From Candidatus Latescibacterota bacterium (GTDB lineage Bacteria; Latescibacterota; UBA2968; GCA-2709665), in NCBI GenBank assembly GCA_012271065.1, contig JAAXHE010000174.1, positions 1 to 28,952 on the forward strand: a stretch of 28,952 nucleotides of DNA, in the 5' to 3' direction. Of the stretch, positions 7,291 to 15,946 are shown piece after piece. The notes under the pieces were generated by a model. The model worked only from the letters and a program-made list of their open reading frames with translations, ran no database searches and was not told the origin of the DNA. The translations under genes and the position numbers were made by a program. How positions within the stretch are numbered: position 1 is the first letter of the stretch; every line of letters begins with the position of its first letter.

Positions 7291-10200
7291 ATGCAAGCAA
7301 CCACCAAAACCGGGCTGTACCGGCCCGAATTTGAGCACGATGCCTGCGGCGTGGGCTTTGTCGCGGATATCCGGGGCAACCGTAACAGCGAAATCATGCG
7401 CCATGCGGTGCTCGGGCTGGCCAATCTGACCCATCGGGGCGCGATGGACGCGGATGCGAAGACCGGCGACGGGGCCGGTGTGCTCACGCAGATTCCCGGA
7501 CGGTTGATCGTGAGGGAGGCGGAGAGACTGGGATACGGCGGGCTGCGCGCCGAGGATCTGGCCATCGGCATGCTGTTCCTGTCGCAGGACAAGGTGACGA
7601 ACGACCGGTACCGGATCATCGTCGACGAAGCAACGGACCATTACGGGCTTGTACTTATCGGCTGGCGAACGGTACCGGTAGACCGGACGGTCCTAGGCGA
7701 CCGGGCCGCGGAACTGATGCCCGACATTCAGCAAGTGCTGATCGCCCGGGGCCAACGGATGTCCGATGCGGAGTTTGAGCGTGCGCTTTACCTTGTTCGA
7801 CGTCAGGTGGAGCGCTCCGTGCGGCGGCACGGAATAGAGGGATGTTATATCTGCTCGCTGTCCAACCGGACCATCGTCTATAAAGGAATGATGGTGGCGC
7901 CGCAGCTTGCGCGGTTTTACCGGGACCTGCAGAATCCTGACTTCGATACCGCGCTGGCGGTCTTTCACCAGCGATACAGCACAAATACGCTGCCGGACTG
8001 GTTTCTGGCGCAGCCGCTTCGATACCTCGCCCACAACGGCGAGATCAACACGCTTCGGGGTAATGTGAACTGGATGCGTGCGCGCGAAGCGGAGCTCAAA
8101 TCCAGGGGCTGGGGGCGGTACCTGGATCGAATCAAGCCCATTGTCGACGCGACCCGAAGTGATTCCGCGATGCTCGACAATGTCTTCGAAGCGCTCGTAG
8201 TGGCCGGACGGAATCCGATGCACGCGATGATGATGCTGATTCCCGAGGCGTATCGGGAAATACCCGACATGCCAAAGGATCTGCGTGGCTTTTATGAATA
8301 TAACGACTGTCTGATGGAACCCTGGGACGGACCCGCAGCGGTCGCGTTCAGCGACGGCACGGTCGTGGGCGCCTCTTTGGATCGGAACGGGTTGCGGCCG
8401 GCTCGTTACAAAATCACGGATAGCGGTCTGATCGTTATGGGTTCGGAGGTCGGGATGCTGGAGATCGACGACCGCCAGGTCGTGGAGAAGGGCCGCCTGG
8501 GGCCGGGCCAGATGATCGCGGTAGACACGGGCAGGGGCGTGTTGTTGAAAAACGACGAGATCAAATCTCATTTTGCGGCCCGCCGACCCTACAGGCGGTG
8601 GGTCAGGGACAATCTGGCTTTTTTGGATCAGTCGGAAGCCCGAAACGAGCCCATGCCGGTTGGAGAACGGACGGACCTGGCAAGGAGACAGGTGGCATTC
8701 GGATACACCGCCGACGAAATTGAATATGTCCTGGTACCTATGGCGAACGACGGCAAGGAACCCGTGGGATCCATGGGTGACGATACCCCCCTTGCGATGT
8801 TGTCGGAACGGCCACAGCTTCTATACAACTTCTTTACGCAGCGATTCGCGCAGGTCACGAATCCGCCAATCGATCCGTTGCGGGAAGAACTGGTGATGTC
8901 GCTGGACGTATTGCTGGGTCGCCGGAGGAATATCTTCAGGGAAAAGGCGGCCAACGCGCGGCTGATCCGAATCCCTTCCCCGGTCCTGCTGGATTCTGAA
9001 TTTCGGCGGCTTTCCAGCTCCGGTCTGCCGGGATTTGAATCTGAAAAACTGCCGGCGCTGTTCAATCCGTCGGAGGGGGTCGAAGGTCTGCGAACGGCCC
9101 TGGACAGGATGTATCTCCAGGCGTCGCGCGCAGTCGAGTCGGGCAGGGCCCTGTTGGTTCTGAGCGACCGCGGCGTGGACTCGAATCATGCCCCCATCCC
9201 CATGCTGCTGGCCGTAGGCGCTGTACATCATCATCTGATCCGGGAAGGGAAGCGGATGCAGGCGAGCCTGATTGTGGAGTCAGGGGAGCCAAGGGAAGTT
9301 CACCACATCGCCGCGCTGATCGGGTACGGCGCCAGCGCCGTAAATCCATATCTGGTCTACGAAGGTCTGTACGAACTGATCCGGACCGGCGACCTGGAAG
9401 GCGAAATCACCTACGCAAAAGCGCTGGACAATTACCGGCGCGCGCTGGAAGCGGGTATCCTGAAGGTGATCTGTAAAATGGGGATATCCACCCTGAGCAG
9501 CTACTGCGGCGCTCAGATTTTCGACGCGGTCGGTCTGCACCCGGACGTGGTGGACCGGTATTTCTCCGGTACGGTATCCCAAGTTGGCGGGATCGGACTT
9601 GCCGAAATTGCCGACGACGCGGCCGACCGGCACCGGCTGGCGTTCCAGCCCGAAGAGTCACCCGCGATGACGGACGCTGGAATCTACCGGTTCCGGCGGG
9701 ACGGCGAGTTCCATGCCTTCAATCCCCCGGTCTTCAAGGCCATCCGAAATGTGGCCAACTCCGGGAATTACGACGACTATACGGCCTATTCCCGGCTGGT
9801 GGAGGGGCGTCCGGCGGCCTCGCTGCGTGATCTCATGACGTTTCAGAAAGGGCCATCTGTCCCCATAGAGGAGGTCGAGCCGACTGAAGCCATCTGTCGA
9901 CGCTTTGTGTCCTCCGCGATGTCGCACGGTGCGCTCTCACGCGAGGCACACGAAACGCTGGCGATTGCGTTGAACCGGCTTGGCGCCAAGAGCAACAGCG
10001 GGGAGGGCGGCGAAGACCCCGCCCGGTATCGGCGCCTGCCCAACGGAGACCGGCCCAACAGCGCCATCAAGCAGGTGGCCTCCGGAAGGTTTGGTGTCAC
10101 GCCCGAGTACCTGGCTTCGGCAAAGGAACTGGAGATCAAGATGGCACAGGGTTCCAAACCGGGCGAGGGCGGGCAGCTGCCCGGGCACAAGGTTTCCGCG

Positions 10201-11901
10201 GAGATCGCGTTGATCCGGCATTCCGTTCCGGGGGTAACGCTGATTTCGCCGCCGCCACATCACGACATTTACAGTATCGAAGACATCGCACAACTCATTT
10301 ACGACCTGAAACGCGTGAATCCCCGGGCAAAGGTGTGCGTCAAGCTGGTCTCGGTGGCAGGAATCGGTACCATCGCGGCGGGGGTCGTCAAAGGCTACGC
10401 GGACGTGGTCCACATCAGCGGGCACGACGGCGGTACCGGCGCCTCGCCCCTGGGCGCCATCAAACATTCGGGCGGGCCCTGGGAGTTGGGCCTGGCCGAG
10501 GTACAGCAGACGCTGGTGATGAACGACCTGCGCGGACGGGTTGTGCTTCGCGTGGACGGCGGTCTGAAAACCGCCAGGGACGTGGTTGTCGCGGCAGCTC
10601 TCGGTGCAGAGGAGTACGGATTCGGCACGGCGGCGCTGGTGGCAATGGGTTGCGTGATGGCACGGCAATGCCACCTGAATACCTGTCCGGTCGGCGTGGC
10701 CACGCAGAAGCCCGAATTACGCGGGAAATTCAATGGCTCCCCCGAGAACGTCGTTCGCTATTTTACCAATCTCGCCGGAGAGGTCCGTGAAGTCATCGCG
10801 GGACTCGGGTATCGGTCGGTGGAGAGCCTGATCGGCCGCCCGGAAATTCTGGAATCCAACGTCGATCCGAAGAAACATCGGTGGCGGGGTATCGACCTGG
10901 GCGATCTGCTGGCCGATCCGGACTCGGCCGGCACCCGTCCGCGGCTGCATACCCGCGAACGCAACGACCGGCCCGATGCATCGATTGACGACCTGCTGCT
11001 TCAGGACGCAATGGATGCCATCAAGGAAGATAGCTCGATTACACTGAGTTACGATATTCAGAATACGCGTCGCGCGGTTGGCGCCAAGCTGGCCGGAGAG
11101 ATCGCGTTTCATTATGGAGACGGCGGCCTCGACAGTACCATCGAGTGCCGGTTTCGGGGCAGCGCGGGACAGAGCTTCGGGGCATTCTGCATACGCGGGT
11201 TGCGGCTGGTCCTTACCGGCGAGGCCAACGACTACGTCGGCAAGGGCATGCACGGTGGAGAACTCATTGTGCGACCGCCGGGTAACGCCGGGTTTCCGAG
11301 CCACAGGAATGCCATCGTCGGAAACACCGTCATGTACGGCGCCACCGGAGGCGTACTCTACGCGGCGGGCGTTGCCGGCGAGAGATTCTGCGTGCGCAAC
11401 AGCGGCGGTCGTGCGGTGGTAGAGGGTGTGGGAGACCACGGATGCGAGTACATGACCGACGGCGTGGTGATTGTGCTGGGCGGCGCCGGGCGGAACTTCG
11501 GCGCCGGAATGACGGGCGGAGTCGCGTATGTGCTGGACGAAGAGGGATCGTTTGAAAGCAGATACAACCCGCAACTCGTGCGCATCCATCGTATCGACCA
11601 GGCTGACGACGTCGGCCTGCTGAAGAAGATGATCGGACGACACCTCGAAAACACCAACAGCCGACGCGCGAGCGACATTATCGCCCGATGGGAGAAATTC
11701 CTGCCCAAATTCTGGAAGGTGACCCCGGATGCGCCCGACCTCGGCGACGAACTGGTCATTCCGGACCGATACCGTGAAACACATCGGGAAACCCGAAGGC
11801 ATAAAGCGCAGGACCAGCGCGAAAAGCGGACATCGGAAATCATGGAAGGCGACCCTGTTCACGCGCGAACGCGAGCATCCGGCGGTTCCGGCGGGGAATA
11901 G
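7291..11901 (+). CDS. gltB: Glutamate synthase large subunit (GOGAT alpha)
   Basis: This 1536-aa enzyme makes glutamate from glutamine and 2-oxoglutarate. The N-terminal Ntn glutaminase domain begins at Cys19 after an 18-residue propeptide (EHDACGVGF), which the family removes by self-cleavage. A central domain follows. The FMN-binding synthase domain carries GHDGGTGASPLGAIKHSG, and its 3Fe-4S ligands are C1121-x5-C1127-x4-C1132 (GCVMARQCHLNTCPVG). The C-terminal GxGxG beta-helix follows (GKGMHGGELIV, GATGGVLYAAG). Length matches both NADPH-GOGAT alpha chains and ferredoxin-GOGAT. The usual gltD small subunit is not next to it, and a ferredoxin gene lies 144 bp upstream, so ferredoxin dependence is a reasonable inference. 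The last about 40 residues are a charged tail. A short palindromic element follows the stop. Confidence 0.97.
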   Translation: MQATTKTGLYRPEFEHDACGVGFVADIRGNRNSEIMRHAVLGLANLTHRGAMDADAKTGDGAGVLTQIPGRLIVREAERLGYGGLRAEDLAIGMLFLSQDKVTNDRYRIIVDEATDHYGLVLIGWRTVPVDRTVLGDRAAELMPDIQQVLIARGQRMSDAEFERALYLVRRQVERSVRRHGIEGCYICSLSNRTIVYKGMMVAPQLARFYRDLQNPDFDTALAVFHQRYSTNTLPDWFLAQPLRYLAHNGEINTLRGNVNWMRAREAELKSRGWGRYLDRIKPIVDATRSDSAMLDNVFEALVVAGRNPMHAMMMLIPEAYREIPDMPKDLRGFYEYNDCLMEPWDGPAAVAFSDGTVVGASLDRNGLRPARYKITDSGLIVMGSEVGMLEIDDRQVVEKGRLGPGQMIAVDTGRGVLLKNDEIKSHFAARRPYRRWVRDNLAFLDQSEARNEPMPVGERTDLARRQVAFGYTADEIEYVLVPMANDGKEPVGSMGDDTPLAMLSERPQLLYNFFTQRFAQVTNPPIDPLREELVMSLDVLLGRRRNIFREKAANARLIRIPSPVLLDSEFRRLSSSGLPGFESEKLPALFNPSEGVEGLRTALDRMYLQASRAVESGRALLVLSDRGVDSNHAPIPMLLAVGAVHHHLIREGKRMQASLIVESGEPREVHHIAALIGYGASAVNPYLVYEGLYELIRTGDLEGEITYAKALDNYRRALEAGILKVICKMGISTLSSYCGAQIFDAVGLHPDVVDRYFSGTVSQVGGIGLAEIADDAADRHRLAFQPEESPAMTDAGIYRFRRDGEFHAFNPPVFKAIRNVANSGNYDDYTAYSRLVEGRPAASLRDLMTFQKGPSVPIEEVEPTEAICRRFVSSAMSHGALSREAHETLAIALNRLGAKSNSGEGGEDPARYRRLPNGDRPNSAIKQVASGRFGVTPEYLASAKELEIKMAQGSKPGEGGQLPGHKVSAEIALIRHSVPGVTLISPPPHHDIYSIEDIAQLIYDLKRVNPRAKVCVKLVSVAGIGTIAAGVVKGYADVVHISGHDGGTGASPLGAIKHSGGPWELGLAEVQQTLVMNDLRGRVVLRVDGGLKTARDVVVAAALGAEEYGFGTAALVAMGCVMARQCHLNTCPVGVATQKPELRGKFNGSPENVVRYFTNLAGEVREVIAGLGYRSVESLIGRPEILESNVDPKKHRWRGIDLGDLLADPDSAGTRPRLHTRERNDRPDASIDDLLLQDAMDAIKEDSSITLSYDIQNTRRAVGAKLAGEIAFHYGDGGLDSTIECRFRGSAGQSFGAFCIRGLRLVLTGEANDYVGKGMHGGELIVRPPGNAGFPSHRNAIVGNTVMYGATGGVLYAAGVAGERFCVRNSGGRAVVEGVGDHGCEYMTDGVVIVLGGAGRNFGAGMTGGVAYVLDEEGSFESRYNPQLVRIHRIDQADDVGLLKKMIGRHLENTNSRRASDIIARWEKFLPKFWKVTPDAPDLGDELVIPDRYRETHRETRRHKAQDQREKRTSEIMEGDPVHARTRASGGSGGE

Positions 11902-11932
11902 CGGTCGGTCCCTGGAGTCCTTCGGGTCCTGG

Positions 11933-11986
11933 TGTACTGTCCCCCAAATTCTTCACCATTCGGCAACCTATTTCCGGGACAGAACA
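11933..11986. mobile_element. MITE-like palindromic element, copy A (54 bp)
   Basis: The ends are TGTACTGTCCCCCAAAT and, inverted, TGTTCTGTCCCGGAAAT. The interior TTCACCATTCG and GGCAAC..TATTTCCGGG match copy B at 13262-13342, but 20-odd central bases of B are missing. The flanks (CTGG and ATGA) show no duplication, so this copy is old or internally deleted. It lies between gltB and the SDR gene, where it would sit in the SDR leader. Confidence 0.7.
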
Positions 11987-12021
11987 ATGAACGCCGGCTA
12001 TATCGAAAAGAAAGGGTCCTT

Positions 12022-12777
12022 ATGGTTGATATGACAGGCAAGGCGGCGCTGATAACCGGGTCTTCCAGGGGCATCGGACGTGGATGTGCCGTAGAGATGG
12101 CCCGTGCGGGCGCCGATATTGCGGTTAATTACCATTCGCATCCTGACGACGCGGAGGACGTTGCGAACGAGGTCCGCGCAGTGGGTCGCGAGGCGCTGGT
12201 CATACAGGCCGATGTTTCAGACCGGGGCGCCGTGGACCGCATGGTCGAAGCAACGGTAGACCGTTTTGGCAGGCTTGACATCGTCGTGGCCAATGCCTAT
12301 TACAGCAAGCGTGAACCCTTTCTGGAACTCTCGATACAGGCTGTGCGGCGGACGTGGGAGGTCTGTATGTGGGGCAGCTTCCACGCCGCGCAGGCAGGCG
12401 CCCGGCAGATGGTGGACCAGGGCGGTGGCGGCAGCATTCTGTTCATCAGCTCCGTGCTGGCGCACGTACCGATGCCTACGTCCATGCCGTACAATTCGGC
12501 CAAGGCCGGCATCAACCAGATGTGCCGCACCATCGCGGCCGAACTCGCGCCACATCGCATCCGTGCAAACGTGATCGAACCCGGTTATACCGACACGCCC
12601 GGAGAACGGCAATTCGCCACGGACGAGCAGATCAGGGAGGCGGCAAGAGGCATGCCATGGGGAAGGCTGGCCACCATTGAGGACCTTGGGAAAGCGGCCA
12701 CGTTTCTCTGTTCCGACGCCGCGGATTACATTACCGGGACGATTCTGAAAGTGGACGGAGGGTTGTGCCTGAAATAG
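12022..12777 (+). CDS. Short-chain dehydrogenase/reductase (SDR), classical family
   Basis: This 251-aa NAD(P)-dependent oxidoreductase has a Rossmann fold. The nucleotide-binding TGSSRGIG is at residues 12-19, the catalytic Ser is in FISSVLAHV (143-144), and the active-site Y157-x3-K161 is in PYNSAKAG. ANVIEPGYTDTPG and the C-terminal ITGTILKVDGG are standard for classical SDRs such as FabG-like and sugar dehydrogenases. The ATG at 12022 has AGAAAGG just upstream; the longer open frame starting at 11932 would read through the MITE and is not believed. Arg16 of the glycine motif hints at NADP. Substrate cannot be told from sequence. The sugar-metabolism genes further right make a sugar or sugar-acid substrate plausible but unproven. 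Confidence 0.94.
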   Translation: MVDMTGKAALITGSSRGIGRGCAVEMARAGADIAVNYHSHPDDAEDVANEVRAVGREALVIQADVSDRGAVDRMVEATVDRFGRLDIVVANAYYSKREPFLELSIQAVRRTWEVCMWGSFHAAQAGARQMVDQGGGGSILFISSVLAHVPMPTSMPYNSAKAGINQMCRTIAAELAPHRIRANVIEPGYTDTPGERQFATDEQIREAARGMPWGRLATIEDLGKAATFLCSDAADYITGTILKVDGGLCLK

Positions 12778-12865
12778 GCGCCCGGTTTCCATCCGGCCGC
12801 GGTAAGGCGAATCTTGCGGCACTGCCGATCGCCACCCGGTTCTCTATTTCCCGAAATGTGACGTT

Positions 12866-13261
12866 ATGCAAATCGTCCGATTGACGATCTTTCTGTGCGC
12901 GTGCCTTTGGGGCATTTCGATTCCCGCGGCGGACGTGGTCGTGGAGATGCACCAGGAGGAAGAAGAGGCGGAACTGCGGTACCGGGTCGGCGCGATCGAC
13001 GCGGAAGCGAAGACGGTGTCCTAGGGGACGGGCTGGAACTACGGCGAGGGCATACTGCCCGCCGTGAGCGTCAGCATCCGGCAACGGCCCGCGGATTTCG
13101 ACGGCAGCGGCCAGGTGGACTTTGCCGATTTTCTGTTGTTTGCAAAGGCCTTTGGTTCCGGGGCCGGGGACGTGGATTTCGAAACCCGATTTGACCTGGA
13201 CGGAGACGGACGCATTGGGTTTAACGATTTTATCCGATTCGCGCGGCAATTTGGCGCCTAG
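12866..13261 (+). pseudogene. Secreted dockerin-like/EF-hand protein, interrupted by an in-frame TAG
   Basis: An ATG at 12866 opens a signal peptide (MQIVRLTIFLCACLWGISIP). The frame reads 52 codons to a TAG at 13022-13024, then stays open in the same frame to a second TAG at 13259-13261. Around the first stop it reads AKTVS-stop-GTGWNYGEGILP, so TGG (Trp) to TAG is the simplest explanation. The C-terminal half has two calcium-loop repeats, DFDGSGQVDFADF and DLDGDGRIGFNDF, like dockerin/EF-hand modules that end many secreted proteins in some uncultured phyla. The intact product would be about 131 aa. Because TAG ends several intact genes here (gltB, the pentapeptide gene), recoding is unlikely; a real nonsense mutation or a sequence error remains. 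A MITE begins directly after the final stop. Confidence 0.75.
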
Positions 13262-13342
13262 TGTCCTGTCCCGAAAATTCCTCACCATTCGACGGGCGAC
13301 TCGGCGGTCGAATTTAGGCAACTTATTTCCGGGGTCAGAACA
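13262..13342. mobile_element. MITE-like palindromic element, copy B (81 bp) with CTAG duplications
   Basis: The left end TGTCCTGTCCCGAAAAT and inverted right end TGTTCTGACCCCGGAAAT form imperfect terminal repeats, and the interior CGACGGGCGACTCGGCGGTCG is itself partly palindromic. CTAG flanks the element on both sides (13258-13261 and 13343-13346), consistent with a 4-bp target duplication. The left CTAG contains the stop codon of the preceding pseudogene, so insertion left that reading frame unchanged. No coding capacity. The remainder of the gap to 13591 holds a TATATT box at 13493-13498 without a well-spaced -35, and no gene I can support. Confidence 0.8.
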
Positions 13343-13591
13343 CTAGCGCAGAAGTGGATACTTTGTGGTGAAGAGAGGAATCGTCACCGCCACTGGAATG
13401 GGTTCCGTGGCGGTATCTTTATGTCTGTTCCACGAGGCGGGCCGAAGGCTGTGGTTTCGGGCTTTTTTGTACACCATGAAGAGTCTATTTCCTATATTTT
13501 CTGAGTGCGGGGCGGATTATAACCGGGTGGTCCCGATCGATGTTGAATCCCATACGGATTTCCCGGTTCCACGGCGTTCCGTGAAGTCGAA

Positions 13592-14386
13592 ATGATCCCA
13601 TTTCCTATGAGACGATTCCAGATAATCATCATCGGGATCCTGATCGGATCGTCGGCGTATGCGGGTGATCCGCCCCCGGAGTTCCATACGCCTTCAGGGG
13701 ATTCCATCCTCGTTCTGGAGACATTCGAATACCCCGAGCAGCTCGGGCGGTTTCCCGGAAATTGGGAAGGAAGAGTGGGCTGGCGCCACAAGAAAACAAA
13801 GAAGAAAGAGGACCTGTATTACACGATTCAGGCTGAGAACGGCGATCATTTTCTGAGAGCGGAGACCGTGGGCAGGTCCACCAATGCGGGTCGTGCCGCG
13901 GAAATAAAGGGTAGAAATATCAACCTCCGTGTCTTCAAGAAATTCAGGTGGCGCTGGCGTGTGCACAAGCTTCCCGAAGGTGGGGATGAATCAAGAAAGA
14001 AGAAGAACGATAGTGCGGCGGCGGTAAGGCTGGTATTCAAGGGTCGATTATTCATTCCCAAGACGCTCAAGTACGTGTGGAGCGCGACGCTGCCAGCAGG
14101 TACCGAGACGGAGAGCCCGCAACATGAAAATACCAAAGTGATCGTCCTGCAATCGGGAAGCAAAAATACAGGCAAATGGATATGGGAAGAGGTCAACGCA
14201 TACGAAGACTACAAACGTGTCTTCGGTAGTGATCCGCGACTCGTCGGCGCCGTTGCCGTGCTGACGGATTCGGACAACACAAAAACGCCGGTTAAGGCGG
14301 ACTACGACGATATTACGTTCTTGATGGAGCCATCCGATTCATCGAAGGCCGATGCCTTACACGAAGACAGGGGAGAAGAGAGATGA
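13592..14386 (+). CDS. Secreted DUF3047-domain protein
   Basis: This 264-aa protein has an N-terminal signal peptide (MRRFQIIIIGILIGSSAYAG, after a possible upstream ATG at 13592; ATG 13607 is an alternative start). The body matches my memory of DUF3047: FRWRWRVHKLP, a Lys/Asp-rich DE..KKKNDSAAAVRLVF stretch, LKYVWSATLPAG, a VIVLQSGSKNTGKW strand, then EEVNAYEDYKRVFG and VAVLTDSDNT with DYDDI near the end. DUF3047 proteins are uncharacterised; a beta-sandwich, perhaps carbohydrate- or lipid-binding, is only a guess. Its stop overlaps the next ATG as ATGA, so the two are translationally coupled, and the pair may act together in the envelope. Confidence 0.85.
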   Translation: MIPFPMRRFQIIIIGILIGSSAYAGDPPPEFHTPSGDSILVLETFEYPEQLGRFPGNWEGRVGWRHKKTKKKEDLYYTIQAENGDHFLRAETVGRSTNAGRAAEIKGRNINLRVFKKFRWRWRVHKLPEGGDESRKKKNDSAAAVRLVFKGRLFIPKTLKYVWSATLPAGTETESPQHENTKVIVLQSGSKNTGKWIWEEVNAYEDYKRVFGSDPRLVGAVAVLTDSDNTKTPVKADYDDITFLMEPSDSSKADALHEDRGEER

Positions 14387-15711
14387 CAGCAAAAATGGGA
14401 GCGAGGCGGCAGCAGTTGCAAAAAACAAATAGGGGTCGGCCGGCGGATCCCGGCTGCGGTCCGGCACGAAGTTGCAATGCAAGATACCCGTATCTGCACA
14501 GTCTGGCGCTGACAGGCTGGCCGCGCGCATTGGCGGGATACGTACATATTCTTCACCGGTTAGCGCTTGTTCGGACGGCGGCGCTCTGCCTGCTGACGGC
14601 TTCTGCAGCAACGGCGCAAAACGTATCGATTACGGACTACGTCGTGCCGGTCAGTCGGGCGCACAACCTGCGGGTGGACGCGCTCAGCTTCAACTATGTC
14701 ACGGAAGGTGACGAAACCGTTGTACAGAATGGCAACGTGACCGTCGTATACAGGAAGTTCTACGAGTCGCTGCCGTATGCCTATTCCGTGGACGCAACCG
14801 GCCGGGGTTCGATCAGGAAGAATATCATCACAAAGGAAAACGAGCACGACGCCCGGACCACCCTGAGGACGAATCTCAAGAAGTACCACCGGAACGAGGG
14901 CAGCCTGTTCTATTCGTGGGGCACGGACTCGGACCTGGATTCCGGATACGACCGTCCCACCATCGAGATGACGCTCGGCTTCGGACACGGACGGTTTATC
15001 GACGCCACCGCGCTTCGGAAGGCCGGGAGAATCGAGGAATTCTTCCTGGAGGAGGGCATCATTGGCGAGCATTTCTCCAAAGAGACCATGATAGAACTGG
15101 CGCATATAATAGACAGGGAAAGGGAATACAAGGAACAGCATGGAGACCGGTACGAAAACTACTGGTTCGAAGACATGCTGGCCGAGATCAGGAAGTCCCG
15201 CAGGGTCCTGGGGGATGAGATCGGATTCGGCCTTGTGCGGATACAGGAAGTGCTGACACAGGAGCAGATCAGCAAGAGATTCTACGGATGGGACATCACC
15301 ACCGGCGTACAGTTTCAGGTGTTGAATCCCTATGAAGATAGGGACCGCCCGCCGCCCGGCCTGCTGGTCAATTTTCGATATTCCCACCCGATCAGCTGGA
15401 GTACGCAGATCAACACCGACTTCCACTACGATACGCCGTTTTCCAAGGCCTTCGGGAGCGACTACAACCTGCGCTGGAATACGGATTTCATCTACGAGGT
15501 GACGAACAGGATCCGCTTCACGACACTGAAGACGATCCGTGCAAGGAAGCGCGAGGATCGACAAGCCGAGATCATCTCGGATATCGCGTTTGCGCTCAGC
15601 TTCTACATCGAAAACAAAATCAACATGACGCTTTCCGAGTCCTTTCGCGTCGCCAGGGGCGAAAAGTCCAGGCAAAGCTTCAATATGGGCTTGAGCTACA
15701 GGATTTTCTGA
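14383..15711 (+). CDS. Outer-membrane beta-barrel-like protein of unknown function
   Basis: The ATG at 14383 overlaps the DUF3047 stop and has GGGGAGAAGAGAG just upstream, so this start is well supported and the product is 442 aa. An apparent signal sequence (ALVRTAALCLLTASAATAQ) lies only at residues about 61-79, after an unusual basic and Cys-containing extension. No ATG, GTG or TTG immediately precedes the signal segment. The mature part has a mixed N-terminal region and an amphipathic-strand C-terminal half (FQVLNPYE..., INTDFHYDTPF, YNLRWNTDFIYEV, IENKINMTLSESFRV) and ends in Phe (LSYRIF), the usual barrel-assembly signal of outer-membrane proteins. I do not recognise the family. Coupled to the DUF3047 gene. 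Confidence 0.7.
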   Translation: MTAKMGARRQQLQKTNRGRPADPGCGPARSCNARYPYLHSLALTGWPRALAGYVHILHRLALVRTAALCLLTASAATAQNVSITDYVVPVSRAHNLRVDALSFNYVTEGDETVVQNGNVTVVYRKFYESLPYAYSVDATGRGSIRKNIITKENEHDARTTLRTNLKKYHRNEGSLFYSWGTDSDLDSGYDRPTIEMTLGFGHGRFIDATALRKAGRIEEFFLEEGIIGEHFSKETMIELAHIIDREREYKEQHGDRYENYWFEDMLAEIRKSRRVLGDEIGFGLVRIQEVLTQEQISKRFYGWDITTGVQFQVLNPYEDRDRPPPGLLVNFRYSHPISWSTQINTDFHYDTPFSKAFGSDYNLRWNTDFIYEVTNRIRFTTLKTIRARKREDRQAEIISDIAFALSFYIENKINMTLSESFRVARGEKSRQSFNMGLSYRIF

Positions 15712-15906
15712 CGCCGGAAGTGTTGTTGCGCGGAAACCGGGTCGTACCGACAAGTTGACGCGTGTTGCGGATTCTTTGCCTCACACAAAGACACACGCGA
15801 AAGAAGCCTCTTTCCGCCTACCGATGTAACGTGCGCCGGACGGCGCCGCCTGTCCCGCCTGCCTCTCGTTGGCCCCTTCCCTGACATTTGCGATTCGCCC
15901 GAATAT

Positions 15907-15946
15907 AGAAGCTGTCTTAAAATTCCCAGCGGTCTTCGCACGGCTG
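15907..15946. repeat. 40-bp dispersed motif, copy 2
   Basis: Matches 6067-6106 at 34 of 40 positions. On the minus strand it encodes the last residues of the transketolase-like protein (PCEDRWEF), its TAA stop and about 10 downstream bases. The 15712-15906 gap before it shows a short GAAAGA...TCTTTC inverted repeat near 15800 but no gene. Confidence 0.55.

Noticed and set aside
7693..11862. Large minus-strand ORFs inside gltB and similar ones inside the siroheme reductase and yjhG
   Set aside because: Shadow frames of well-supported plus-strand enzymes; low-complexity or compositionally odd products and no ribosome-binding sites.
11932..12021. Extended N-terminus for the SDR starting at 11932
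   Set aside because: It would be translated from the MITE; the ATG at 12022 has a good ribosome-binding site and gives the normal SDR start.
13022..13024. Stop-codon recoding (TAG as an amino acid) in the dockerin-like gene
   Set aside because: TAG terminates intact genes in the window, including gltB and the pentapeptide gene, so a point mutation or sequence error is simpler.
13365..13595. 76-aa ORF with GTG start between the MITE and the DUF3047 gene
   Set aside because: Mixed composition, no recognisable domain, no good ribosome-binding site, and it overlaps the likely promoter of the next gene.
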